Shown here: positions 36,456-45,802 of the stretch, in pieces
Layout: every line of letters begins with the position of its first letter
Position numbering within the stretch: the first letter of the stretch is position 1
From: Pedobacter lusitanus
Lineage (GTDB): Bacteria > Bacteroidota > Bacteroidia > Sphingobacteriales > Sphingobacteriaceae
Length of the DNA stretch: 64,000 nt
Assembly: GCF_040026395.1 (NCBI RefSeq)
Contig: NZ_CP157278.1
Span: forward strand, 2,728,001-2,792,000
Reading direction: 5' to 3'
The notes under the pieces: model-generated
What the model saw: only the letters and a program-made list of their open reading frames with translations
What the model was told of the DNA's origin: nothing
Databases searched by the model: none
Made by a program: the position numbers and the translations under genes

Positions 36456-39400
36456 ATGAAAAAAAAGCGATTTGTTGCTTTAATCAAAACAGCAATGCGG
36501 ATATCCATGACACAAATTTTTCTTGGTATTTTATTCACCTGTGCTTCATTCGCCAAGAATGTCAAAGGGCAGGAGATATTGAACAAAGAAATCTCTATTA
36601 ATATCAATCAGGGCCAGATTAAACAGATTCTGGCCGAGATACAGCAATTGACCAGCGTCAATTTCGTATACAGTTCAACGGTGATCAAAGCCCAGCGCAA
36701 GGTTTCTGTAAATGCAGTAAACAAACGTTTGGGTCAGATCCTGGATGAAACTTTAAATCCATTGAATATTTATTATAAAGTAGAGGATAACCAGATTCTG
36801 CTTTATGAAAAAGAAAATACAGGACTTTTATCAGCTAATCAGAATCTCATAACTGTCAAAGGGAAAGTTTCTTCTGATAAGGGAGAAAGCCTGCCTGGTG
36901 TAAGTGTAAATATTAAAGGCACCAAAATTGGTACCACAACAGATTCCAATGGTAGTTATGCAATTACTGCTCCCGGACCGGATGTTACACTGGTGTTCTC
37001 TTATATTGGTTTTACAGCTAAAGAAATTCCGCTCAACGGGCGTACAGTTTTAAATGTTCAGCTTATCGAAGAACTTACTTCTTTAGGAGAAGTAGTCGTG
37101 GTAGGTTATGGTACGCAAAGAAAAAAAGATCTGACCAGTGCTGTAGCTGTAGTCAATGTTGGAGAAATGATCAAACAGCCAACCTCATCTGTGAATAATC
37201 TGTTACAGGGACAGGCTTCAGGTGTTACTGTACTGGGTTCGGGACAACCCGGTGAAGAGCCTCAGGTAAGAATCAGGGGTGTCAATACCTTTGGAAACAA
37301 TAATCCTTTATATGTAGTCGATGGTGTACCTACACAGAGCATTGCTGATCTTAATCCTAATGATATAGAGACCATGCAGGTACTGAAAGATGCCGGATCG
37401 GCTTCAATCTACGGGTCAAGAGCTGCTAACGGAGTAATTGTCATCACCACTAAAAAAGGAAAAGGTAAAGTAACGGTAACCTATGATGCTTATTACGGAA
37501 CACAACGTCCTAAAGGAGGAAATGTATGGAATGTACTGACTCCTCAGGAAATGGCAGATCTCAAGCACATGGCCATGACCAATTCCGGAGCCACTGACTT
37601 TGCAGATTCTTTGTATGGCAGCGGCCCTACTTACGTTTTGCCGGATTATATCTTGCCTGCAGGGGCTAAAGAAGGTGATCCGAGAACAAATCCTTCACTC
37701 TATAAACTAAAACCATTTTATACTTCTGATAATGAATACCACAGTTTTTACCGGATTTCCAGAGCCAATAAGCAGGGAACCGACTGGTATCATGAAATAT
37801 TCAGGCCCGCTTCGATAACCAGTCAGAATGTAGCCATAACAGGCGGATCTGACCAGGGGAATTATTTGTTTTCAGCTAATTATTTCAACCAGCAGGGGAC
37901 ACTGATCAATACGTATCTGAAAAGGTATACAATCCGTTCAAATAGCCAGTATAATATAAGCAAACGAATCAGAGTTGGAGAAAATCTGGCCTATTCCATT
38001 ACCAATAATCCAAAAATTGCAGGATTGAGTGGTGATAATGCAATCGGACATGCGTTCAGAGAACAGCCTATTGTACCGGTAAGAGATATTATGGGAAACT
38101 ACGCCGGCTCTTATGGTGGTAATCTTGGGGACGCTTATAATCCTGTGGCTATGCAGGAAAGAACCAGAGATAATAAATCACAACAAAACAGGCTCTTTGG
38201 TAATATCTTTGCAGAAGCCGATTTAACTGATTTTCTGACTTTAAGATCTCAGTTTGGTGGAGAGAACTATTCTGGTGCTACCCGTGCATTTGTATACCCT
38301 ACCTATGAGAACGCAGAAAACTCAACCCTCAATTCTTATACAGAATCCGCCCTGGACGGCTACAATTATAGCTGGACCAATACACTATCTTTCAATAAAA
38401 CAATTGATAAACACCGTATCAAAGCTGTAGTCGGGACAGAGTTTTTCAAAGACTACACCCATGTTTCTACCGGCACCAATCAGGGGTATTTTTCTTTTGA
38501 TCCGAATTACACCAATTTGTCAACAGGTAGCGGCCCGATGAAAACTACCAGCGCCAGAACTTCCAATACTTTATTTTCTCTGATCGGAAGAGTGGATTAC
38601 AGCTATAACGATAAATATCTGCTGGGTGTAACTATCCGCCGGGATGGATCTTCCAAATTTCTGGAGCATGTTTACGGATGGTTTCCTGCTGTAAGTGCGG
38701 GATGGAGAGTTTCTCAGGAAAGCTTCCTGAAAGATGTAAAATGGATTACCGATCTGAAAATCAGAGGTGGTTACGGAATCATGGGAAATCAGCTTAATGT
38801 AAGCGGCGGTAACTCCTTCACGACTTTTGGAAGTGCTGTAGGTACTTCTTATTATGCCATTGGCGGCGGAAACAATATCGTTTCCGGATTCTATCAGAAT
38901 CAAACTGGTAATCCAGGTGCCAAATGGGAGAAAAACATCAACTCTAACTTTGGTTTTGATGCGACTTTATTTGGCGGACATATTGATATCTCTGCTGATT
39001 ATTACCGCAAAAATATCCGGGATCTGTTGTATAATCCTGAAATGATAGGTACTGCGGGTGCTGCAAAAGTTCCTTTTGTGAATATTGCCCAGATGAAAAA
39101 TAATGGTTTTGATATCTCGGTATCTGGTAATACACAAATAAGCAGTACAGTGAAGCTGAATGCAACTGCTACTATTACTACTTATCATAACGAAATTCAA
39201 AAGATTTCAGGGGGTTCAGATTATTACGATGTAGACTCCCGCCGCTTTGACGGAAGTAATATTATCCGTAATGCTGTAGGTCATCCGATCAGTCAGTTCT
39301 TTGGCTACAAGGTTGATGGTTTCTGGAACTCTCAGCAGGAAGTAGATGCGGCTAATCAGAAAGCACAGGCTGCAACCGGTAACCCTGGTGATGTTTATCA

Positions 39401-40010
39401 GACTGATATAGGTGTAGGCCGTTTTAAATATGCAGATACGAATGGTGACGGCCGTATTACTGCTGATGACCGTACATTTCTGGGCAATGCCAATCCAAAC
39501 TACAGTTATGGTCTGAATCTGGGTGTAACCTATAAAAACTGGGATTTCAGTGCTTTTTTCTATGGCGTTCAGGGCAACTCTATCTGGAACCAGGTAAAAT
39601 GGTGGACAGACTTTAATCCGTCTTTCGGCGGTGCCAAAAGCAAAACTGCTTTATATGATTCCTGGACTCCGCAAAACCACAATGCCAAAGCTCCTATTCA
39701 GGAAACTGCAAACTCCTTTGGTACCAATGCGGTTCCGAATTCTTATTTCGTAGAAAACGGTTCTTACCTGAGATTGAAAAATGCACAGATTGGCTATTCT
39801 TTCAATTCAGTAAAACTTCAGAAAATAGGAATCAATAAGTTAAGAGTTTATCTGTCAGGAGCCAATTTGTTTACGATTACCAAATATTCTGGTGTTGACC
39901 CGGAAATAGGAACTTCAAGCGAAACAGGACAGCAGACTGCTTATGGTGTAGATGATGGTTCTTACCCTAGTCAGCGTACTTTCTTATTAGGTTTAAACTT
40001 ATCCTTTTAG
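36456..40010 (+). CDS. SusC/RagA-type TonB-dependent transporter with STN domain
   Basis: A 1184-residue outer-membrane transporter. In order it shows a signal region (to about residue 40), the STN signalling domain (about 45-115, LTSVNFVYSSTVI), a carboxypeptidase-regulatory-like domain (about 130-205), the SusC plug with LLQGQASGVTVL, RIRGVNTF, LYVVDGVP and ASIYGSRAANGVI (about 215-340), and the barrel ending in TFLLGLNLSF. The STN domain links it to the adjacent FecR/sigma pair. With the SusD lipoprotein it would import a bound oligosaccharide or peptide; the ligand is not identifiable. Confidence 0.96.
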   Translation: MKKKRFVALIKTAMRISMTQIFLGILFTCASFAKNVKGQEILNKEISININQGQIKQILAEIQQLTSVNFVYSSTVIKAQRKVSVNAVNKRLGQILDETLNPLNIYYKVEDNQILLYEKENTGLLSANQNLITVKGKVSSDKGESLPGVSVNIKGTKIGTTTDSNGSYAITAPGPDVTLVFSYIGFTAKEIPLNGRTVLNVQLIEELTSLGEVVVVGYGTQRKKDLTSAVAVVNVGEMIKQPTSSVNNLLQGQASGVTVLGSGQPGEEPQVRIRGVNTFGNNNPLYVVDGVPTQSIADLNPNDIETMQVLKDAGSASIYGSRAANGVIVITTKKGKGKVTVTYDAYYGTQRPKGGNVWNVLTPQEMADLKHMAMTNSGATDFADSLYGSGPTYVLPDYILPAGAKEGDPRTNPSLYKLKPFYTSDNEYHSFYRISRANKQGTDWYHEIFRPASITSQNVAITGGSDQGNYLFSANYFNQQGTLINTYLKRYTIRSNSQYNISKRIRVGENLAYSITNNPKIAGLSGDNAIGHAFREQPIVPVRDIMGNYAGSYGGNLGDAYNPVAMQERTRDNKSQQNRLFGNIFAEADLTDFLTLRSQFGGENYSGATRAFVYPTYENAENSTLNSYTESALDGYNYSWTNTLSFNKTIDKHRIKAVVGTEFFKDYTHVSTGTNQGYFSFDPNYTNLSTGSGPMKTTSARTSNTLFSLIGRVDYSYNDKYLLGVTIRRDGSSKFLEHVYGWFPAVSAGWRVSQESFLKDVKWITDLKIRGGYGIMGNQLNVSGGNSFTTFGSAVGTSYYAIGGGNNIVSGFYQNQTGNPGAKWEKNINSNFGFDATLFGGHIDISADYYRKNIRDLLYNPEMIGTAGAAKVPFVNIAQMKNNGFDISVSGNTQISSTVKLNATATITTYHNEIQKISGGSDYYDVDSRRFDGSNIIRNAVGHPISQFFGYKVDGFWNSQQEVDAANQKAQAATGNPGDVYQTDIGVGRFKYADTNGDGRITADDRTFLGNANPNYSYGLNLGVTYKNWDFSAFFYGVQGNSIWNQVKWWTDFNPSFGGAKSKTALYDSWTPQNHNAKAPIQETANSFGTNAVPNSYFVENGSYLRLKNAQIGYSFNSVKLQKIGINKLRVYLSGANLFTITKYSGVDPEIGTSSETGQQTAYGVDDGSYPSQRTFLLGLNLSF

Positions 40011-40037
40011 TCACCCTTTGGTTTAAAAAATATAAAG

Positions 40038-41825
40038 ATGAAGAAATCTACATTTATTTTGTTAACTGTAATGGTCTTTACAGGACAACTATTTTATTCA
40101 TGTAAAAAGGCATTGCAGCAGCCTCCTCTGGGCTCTGTGTCTGAAGAACTGGTAGCAAATAAAAACGGTGTAAATGCATTGTTGATTGGTTCTTATGCGG
40201 CCTTATATGGAATGCAGGGAAATAACCAGAGTTTAGGTGGTGGTGAAGCCTGGCAGGGTTCTCCAAGTAACTGGGTTTTCGGATCCATTGCCGGAGGTGA
40301 TGCTTCCAAAGGTAGTGCCGGCTCTGATCAGCCAGCTATTGATCCGATTGCAAATTTTTACTCAGATGCGAACAATGCTTACTACAACGGAAAATGGAAA
40401 GCGCTATACGAAGGTGTTTCACGGACCAATAATGTATTAAAGTTTTTAGCAAAAGCAACAGATATCACACCTGAAGAAGGTAAAGTAATTGCCGGACAAG
40501 CGAGATTTTTAAGAGCACATTTCTATTTTGAAATTAGAAAATTATGGAATAAGGCACCCTGGATTGATGAAACTATAACAGATTTCAACCAACCGGTTAG
40601 TGCTGATCTGTGGGCAAAGATTACCGAAGATTTCAAATTTTCCTATGAGAATCTTCCTGGCACACAAGGTGAAATTGGCAGGGTAAATAAATGGGCAGCC
40701 GGAGCTTACCTGGCTAAATCTTATTTATACCAGCGCAAATACGCAGAAGCTAAAGCAATATTTGACATCGTAATCGCGTCGGGGGTAACAAGCAGTGGTA
40801 AAAAATATGATCTGAACCCTTCATTTGAGGATAATTTCATGCCAAGTAAAGAAAACAATCCTGAAGAAGTATTTACTATACAGATGGCAGCCAACGCAGA
40901 TCCTTCGGGACCTACAAGCGGGAATAACGGAGACATGCTCAACTTTCCTTATGGTGGCAGCCCGTTTGGCTGCTGCGGATTTTTCCAGCCTTCTATTGAT
41001 CTGGTCAACCGATTCAGAACCAATGAGACTACCGGCCTTCCTTATCTGACCAGCTACAATGATTACGCAGTTAAAAATGATATGGGAATTGGCGGTGGTG
41101 CTGAATTCACACCTGATCAGGGGACACTTGATCCAAGGATAGACTGGACAGCTGGCAGACGCGGAGTTCCTTATCTGGACTGGGGTAATTATCCGGGGGC
41201 TGCCTGGATCAGGGATCAGAGCTATGGCGGACCATACGGACCAAAGAAAAATATATACTGGCAGAAAACAGCAGCTACTGATGCCGATAAAACTACCTGG
41301 GCACCGGGATCAGCAATCAATTACCTGGTTATCCGTTTTGCCGATGTTTTGTTACTGGCAGCAGAATGTGAAGCGCAGGCCGGAAGTCTGACTGTGGCAC
41401 AGCAATATGTAAACAGGGTAAGAGCCAGAGCTGCCAATAAAGAGGGCTGGGTCTATAAGTATAAAGATGACAGCAAGCCGATGGAAGGATTTTCTGATGT
41501 ACCTGCGGCAAACTATAAAATCAGTGAATATCCGGCAGGTGATTTTGCGGGTAAAGGTCAGGCCTATGCACTGAGTGCTATTTACTATGAACGTAAAATA
41601 GAACTGGCTATGGAGGGACATCGCTTTTTTGATCTGGTACGCTGGGGTATTGCAGAAAAAGAGCTGAATGCATACTTTGATTATCAGGGAAAACTGACTT
41701 CGGATGTAAGAAGAGGAAGATTCACTGCGGGCAGAAACGAGTACTACCCTATTCCGCAGCGCCAGATTGACCTGAGTATTAAAGGCAATACCAAAGTACT
41801 AACACAAAATCCCGGATATAATTAA
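40038..41825 (+). CDS. SusD/RagB-family nutrient-binding lipoprotein
   Basis: A 595-residue surface lipoprotein (signal peptide ending LFYSC, lipidated Cys about residue 21). It shows the SusD features ALIGSYAALYG, FLRAHFYFEIRKLWN, a TPR-like helical core, NYLVIRFADVLLLAAEC and ERKIELAMEGHRFFDLVRWG near the C terminus. It forms the lid of the SusC transporter, encoded 27 bp upstream. It is somewhat longer than average SusD. Confidence 0.96.
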   Translation: MKKSTFILLTVMVFTGQLFYSCKKALQQPPLGSVSEELVANKNGVNALLIGSYAALYGMQGNNQSLGGGEAWQGSPSNWVFGSIAGGDASKGSAGSDQPAIDPIANFYSDANNAYYNGKWKALYEGVSRTNNVLKFLAKATDITPEEGKVIAGQARFLRAHFYFEIRKLWNKAPWIDETITDFNQPVSADLWAKITEDFKFSYENLPGTQGEIGRVNKWAAGAYLAKSYLYQRKYAEAKAIFDIVIASGVTSSGKKYDLNPSFEDNFMPSKENNPEEVFTIQMAANADPSGPTSGNNGDMLNFPYGGSPFGCCGFFQPSIDLVNRFRTNETTGLPYLTSYNDYAVKNDMGIGGGAEFTPDQGTLDPRIDWTAGRRGVPYLDWGNYPGAAWIRDQSYGGPYGPKKNIYWQKTAATDADKTTWAPGSAINYLVIRFADVLLLAAECEAQAGSLTVAQQYVNRVRARAANKEGWVYKYKDDSKPMEGFSDVPAANYKISEYPAGDFAGKGQAYALSAIYYERKIELAMEGHRFFDLVRWGIAEKELNAYFDYQGKLTSDVRRGRFTAGRNEYYPIPQRQIDLSIKGNTKVLTQNPGYN

Positions 41826-41896
41826 GGGATAAATTCATTCAGGAAATCATTTAAGATATCTTTAATAAAATTCCTGTAGAAATTAATAAAAAGCCT

Positions 41897-43036
41897 ATGA
41901 AACCACTAACCGAGCGTTTTCTTTCACTGGATGTATTCCGTGGCATGACTTTATGTTTCATGATCATTGTAAATACTCCGGGTAGAGGCGCAATCCCATT
42001 TGCCATGCTTGAACATGCCGCCTGGCATGGATTTACGCCAACTGATCTCGTTTTCCCTTCTTTTCTTTTTGCGGTAGGGAATGCCATGAGCTTTTCTATG
42101 AAAAGATTCAGTCAGATGGATAATTCACAGGTGCTGCTAAAAATTTTCAAACGTACTTTTCTGATTTTCATTATCGGTTACCTGATGTACTGGTTTCCGT
42201 TTTTCAAGTATGACAAACAAGGTCATATCATATTTGCAGTCATAGAAAACACCCGTATTATGGGTGTTTTACAAAGAATAGCGGTGTGTTTTGGAGTTGC
42301 TTCGCTAATGATCCATTACCTGTCAGGTAAGACTGTCATCTGGATGAGTGTTTTCTTCCTGATAGGTTATTGGATCTGTTTGCTGCTGTTCGGAGATTCG
42401 GGTGCTGAATTAACCATGACAGGTAACGCGGGTTATTACCTGGATAAGCTGTTGCTTGGGGAGTCACATTTGTATCATGGTGACACGCTGCATGGCAAGC
42501 ATATTGCCTTTGATCCGGAGGGCATACTCAGTACGATTCCGGCAATTGTGAATGTGATTATCGGATACTTTGCGGGTAAGTTTATTCAGGAAAAGGGAAA
42601 AGGATATGAAAGTATTGCCAAACTGTTTCTTGCAGGAAGTTTACTGGTCTTAATAGCTATCTGCTGGAATTCAGTATTCCCTGTCAATAAAAAACTGTGG
42701 ACCAGCTCATTTGTACTGATCACCTGCGGACTTGACCTGATGATTATTGGGACACTGTTATATATTATTGAAGTCAGACAGTCAATCAGCTGGACAAAGT
42801 TCTTTGTTATTTTCGGGAAAAATCCTTTGTTTATTTACATTGTTGCAGACCTGCTGCTGATTATTATCGATACTCTTTTTCCACATTTACATTTCAACAA
42901 GTGGATAAATGTTAATTTCTTCCAGGTCATTGCACCCGGACCGGTAGGCTCACTATTATTCGCAATCTGCTTTATGTTAGTATGTTGGATGGTAGCTTAT
43001 ATACTGGACAAACGTAAAATCTATATCAGAGTCTGA
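41897..43036 (+). CDS. Heparan-alpha-glucosaminide N-acetyltransferase-like membrane protein (DUF5009)
   Basis: A 379-residue protein with about ten membrane helices. The N-terminal RFLSLDVFRGMTLCFMIIVN and the following HAAWHGFTPTDLVFPSFLF with its conserved His are the signature of the HGSNAT/DUF5009 (NagX) family. The family includes membrane acyltransferases acting on amino sugars. Position 71 bp after SusD suggests it acts on the sugar imported by the SusCD system, perhaps an aminosugar. No glycoside hydrolase is nearby to support a substrate. Confidence 0.85.
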   Translation: MKPLTERFLSLDVFRGMTLCFMIIVNTPGRGAIPFAMLEHAAWHGFTPTDLVFPSFLFAVGNAMSFSMKRFSQMDNSQVLLKIFKRTFLIFIIGYLMYWFPFFKYDKQGHIIFAVIENTRIMGVLQRIAVCFGVASLMIHYLSGKTVIWMSVFFLIGYWICLLLFGDSGAELTMTGNAGYYLDKLLLGESHLYHGDTLHGKHIAFDPEGILSTIPAIVNVIIGYFAGKFIQEKGKGYESIAKLFLAGSLLVLIAICWNSVFPVNKKLWTSSFVLITCGLDLMIIGTLLYIIEVRQSISWTKFFVIFGKNPLFIYIVADLLLIIIDTLFPHLHFNKWINVNFFQVIAPGPVGSLLFAICFMLVCWMVAYILDKRKIYIRV

Positions 43037-43054
43037 TACTGAAATTCTGAGACT

Positions 43055-43089
43055 AACAAGTTATCCACATTTTTTGTGGATAACTTGTT
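43055..43089 (+). terminator. Hairpin with inverted DnaA-box sequences
   Basis: A perfect 15-bp stem (43055-43069 with 43075-43089) with a 5-nt T loop sits between two convergent genes. The stem contains TTATCCACA (43061-43069) and its inverted copy (43075-43083), both exact DnaA boxes (TTATNCACA). A third exact box, TTATTCACA, follows at 43092-43100. As a terminator it lacks a long T tail. Confidence 0.7.
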
Positions 43090-43120
43090 GATTATTCACA
43101 ACATCGCCCTTCGGGCTATC

Positions 43121-44191
43121 TTAAAGCCATGCTTTTCTCAGAAAGCGAAGCCAGTTACCCTGCATCAGATTTCTTATATCCTGCGCTGTATATCCTCTTT
43201 TTTCCAGATGTCCTGGTATTTTCTGCAGATCTGCGATGTTTTCCACATCATATGGACATTGCTCTTTTCCAAAAGCTCCATCCAGATCTGATCCAATGCC
43301 GACATGTAAAGTATTACCGGCTATCTGGCAAATATGATCCAAATGATTAACCATCACTTCAAGATTACAATTCATACCTTTTGGTGTTGACTGCCCGCGA
43401 ACCCAGTTCGGAACCATCATCCAGGCATCCAGTGCAAGTCCGATTACAGCACCACGGTTAACGAGAGCTTTAATTTGTCCGTCACTATACTGACGATTAT
43501 GATTAACCAGCGCCCTGCAGTTGTTATGTGAAGCCCAGATGTGTCCGTTAAAATGGTCCAGTGCTTCCCAGAAACTATCATCGCATAAATGTGTAGCATC
43601 CAGAATAATATTCAGCCGCTCCATCTCTCTGAGTAATTCATGACCTTTTGGTCCCATAAAACCTGTAGCGTCAGTTCCCTGTGCATATCGTCCAGGTCCA
43701 TAATGTGCCGGACCAACTGCCCGCAGCCCATAAGCATGAGCACGTTCCAGATGCTGGACAGTAACCATGGAATCTGCACCTTCCAGACTTAATATATATC
43801 CGACAGTTTTTTTTTCATCTGCCAGTTCACTTTCCCATAAAAGAACGTGTTTCTCCAGACTTTCCAGGTTATTAATCTGCACCATTTCTCCGGCCTCTTC
43901 CATCGTTTTATACCAGGCCAGCTGCCCTTGTGTCTGCGCCCATGCCTGCTCAGGAGAATGCCAGCCGGGCAGATTATTTCCGGGAGCGACATAACGGGCT
44001 ATCTGTGTAGCTACAACCAGACCTATTTTACCTTTTCTCAGTTCGGGCAGGGAAACCACCGCTTTAGCCCGGTCGGGTTTATCGGTCAATCCCTGTTCTC
44101 TATCATTAATAGCTGAAACCGGTAACCGCAGATCGCGATTCCATTCCAGCGCATTCATACTTAAATCGAGGTGTGCATCTATGGTAAACAT
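43121..44191 (-). CDS. Membrane dipeptidase family protein (peptidase M19), cytosolic form
   Basis: A 356-residue M19 (renal dipeptidase-like) hydrolase with a binuclear zinc site. The ligands are visible as DAHLDL at the start, the Glu in LSLEGADSM, the two His in LDATHLCDD and WASHNNCR, and the Asp in GIGSDLDGAFG. No signal peptide is present, unlike the second M19 enzyme at 52011. It is the last gene of a four-gene operon with a D-threonine-aldolase-like protein, a RidA protein and a permease, so it may release D-amino acids from dipeptides. Confidence 0.9.
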   Translation of the reverse strand: MFTIDAHLDLSMNALEWNRDLRLPVSAINDREQGLTDKPDRAKAVVSLPELRKGKIGLVVATQIARYVAPGNNLPGWHSPEQAWAQTQGQLAWYKTMEEAGEMVQINNLESLEKHVLLWESELADEKKTVGYILSLEGADSMVTVQHLERAHAYGLRAVGPAHYGPGRYAQGTDATGFMGPKGHELLREMERLNIILDATHLCDDSFWEALDHFNGHIWASHNNCRALVNHNRQYSDGQIKALVNRGAVIGLALDAWMMVPNWVRGQSTPKGMNCNLEVMVNHLDHICQIAGNTLHVGIGSDLDGAFGKEQCPYDVENIADLQKIPGHLEKRGYTAQDIRNLMQGNWLRFLRKAWL

Positions 44192-44201
44192 CTTTTAAAA
44201 A

Positions 44202-45317
44202 TTAAATATTAATCTTCCTCTCTCTTGAGATTATCTTCCACCCCCCTGTTATTTTATGACTGGCAACGATATCAGCATGATCATAAAGAGCTACCGTAGG
44301 ACAAATATGTATCGGCAAACCGTAAAGGACATCGCCTATCCGGAAACCATGATCCGGCCCCAGTTCAAGAACCAAATGTTCTTCACTCTGACTTACCGCT
44401 TCTGCTGAAGGCGCATTTAAGAAAAAGACTCTTCTTTTTAATACATTTTCTGCAGCAACAGACTTATGCCCGAGATCAACCGTAATCTTTGTCTTATCGG
44501 TTAAAGATATGACACGGGTCAGTACCAGTGCGGCAGTCAGATAATCCTGCTCTGCAAAAGCATCCAGGTATCCTTTATCCCAGAGAATAAAAGTTCCGGG
44601 ACTGCATTCTATATCTTCCAGTTTTGCATAAACCGGAAAGGTTGGTGTTCCGCCGGCAATAACAACCGGTTCAGGTATACCTTTCCAGACCAGCTGTTTG
44701 ATTAATTTACTTATGGATGCCAATACCCCACCAGCTTTAGCTTCTCTTACAGCATAGTCAGCATCATGAATATGACCATCATAAGCGTGCAGACCCAGCA
44801 TCTTTACCCCCTTTTCAGCTACACCGGCTGAATAGAGTTCCAATGCTCCTTTTTCCGGATGAATACCGGTCCTGTTCATTCCCACATTCAGATCCAGAAA
44901 AAGATCAATTTCGGTCTCCGCATTTATTGCTGCCCCGGCAATAGCTTTCAGTGAAAACTCATTATCAACCAGACAGGAAAAAGTAGTTGCCGGATAGGTT
45001 TTGATTAACTGAATAAATCTGTCAATTTTAGGTCCTGCCGGCTGATAAGCCAATAATACATCTGGTGCTTTACAAATAGCCAGCATCTCTGCTTCAGCAA
45101 TAGTTGCACACTTAAATTTAGTAATACCCGCCTCCAGCAATTGCCTGGTGATTTCTATAGTCTTGTGTGTTTTGACATGTGGTCTAAGCCTGTTTATATC
45201 ATTAATGCTCTGCTTTAATTTTTCAATATTAGCCGTCATCCTATCCTGATAAAATATCAGGGCGGGTGAATCAAGCTGATCCACATCGTCAATCAAATAC
45301 CAATCTGGTGTATCCAT
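44202..45317 (-). CDS. D-threonine aldolase-like PLP enzyme
   Basis: A 371-residue fold-III (alanine-racemase-like) PLP enzyme. The PLP lysine lies in RPHVKTHKT, and the C-terminal metal site appears as ELGPDHGF and LPIHICPTVALYD, matching the His/Cys metal ligands of D-threonine aldolase and D-serine dehydratase-like proteins. It would cleave or dehydrate D-hydroxy amino acids. I chose the ATG at 45317, 2 bp after the RidA stop; an in-frame ATG at 45326 overlaps that gene. It lies 10 bp from the M19 gene. Confidence 0.85.
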   Translation of the reverse strand: MDTPDWYLIDDVDQLDSPALIFYQDRMTANIEKLKQSINDINRLRPHVKTHKTIEITRQLLEAGITKFKCATIAEAEMLAICKAPDVLLAYQPAGPKIDRFIQLIKTYPATTFSCLVDNEFSLKAIAGAAINAETEIDLFLDLNVGMNRTGIHPEKGALELYSAGVAEKGVKMLGLHAYDGHIHDADYAVREAKAGGVLASISKLIKQLVWKGIPEPVVIAGGTPTFPVYAKLEDIECSPGTFILWDKGYLDAFAEQDYLTAALVLTRVISLTDKTKITVDLGHKSVAAENVLKRRVFFLNAPSAEAVSQSEEHLVLELGPDHGFRIGDVLYGLPIHICPTVALYDHADIVASHKITGGWKIISRERKINI

Positions 45318-45318
45318 A

Positions 45319-45792
45319 TTATTCATGTAATTCAAACATCGCTTCAATTTCTACTGGAATATTATCAGGTAATGAGCCAAAACCTACAGCACTGCGTGTA
45401 CCGATACCATTTTCTTCTCCCCAGATCTGCGCAAATAATTCACTGCACCCGTTTATAATAAATGGATGTTTTTCAAAATCAGGAGTGCAGTTCACCATGC
45501 CCAAAACCTTGATTACTCTTTTTACGCGGTTTAATGTTCCCAGATTGGTTTTAATGGTAGATAACATAGTTAAACCAACCTGTCTTGCTGCCAGTTTTCC
45601 CTGTTCCTGATCCATATCTGCACCTATACGGCCAATAATCAAACTTTTATCATCGTTAACAGGCCCGTGTCCGGATAAGTAAAGATATTTACCATCAATC
45701 AGGTATGGCTTATAAACTCCAAGAGGTTTTGGTGCCGGTGGCAGGGTTAATCCTAATTTTGCAAATTGCGCTTCTGCACTTAAATTTTCCAT
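45319..45792 (-). CDS. RidA family protein (YjgF/YER057c/UK114)
   Basis: A 157-residue protein longer than canonical RidA. It carries the family Arg in GIGTRSAVGFGSLPDN and the closing VEIEAMFEL strand. Homologues hydrolyse reactive enamines/imines formed by PLP dehydratases. Its place directly before a PLP enzyme gene fits that role: it would detoxify 2-aminoacrylate or a similar intermediate. Confidence 0.9.
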   Translation of the reverse strand: MENLSAEAQFAKLGLTLPPAPKPLGVYKPYLIDGKYLYLSGHGPVNDDKSLIIGRIGADMDQEQGKLAARQVGLTMLSTIKTNLGTLNRVKRVIKVLGMVNCTPDFEKHPFIINGCSELFAQIWGEENGIGTRSAVGFGSLPDNIPVEIEAMFELHE

Positions 45793-45802
45793 TGTATATT
45801 TT

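Noticed and set aside
42246..42270. Terminator-like hairpin with 9-bp stem inside the DUF5009 gene
   Set aside because: It lies in a well-conserved coding stretch and has only a short T run; most likely coincidence.
43055..43100. Replication origin at the DnaA boxes
   Set aside because: Only 84 bp are available, the flanking genes converge rather than diverge, and no AT-rich unwinding region is present.
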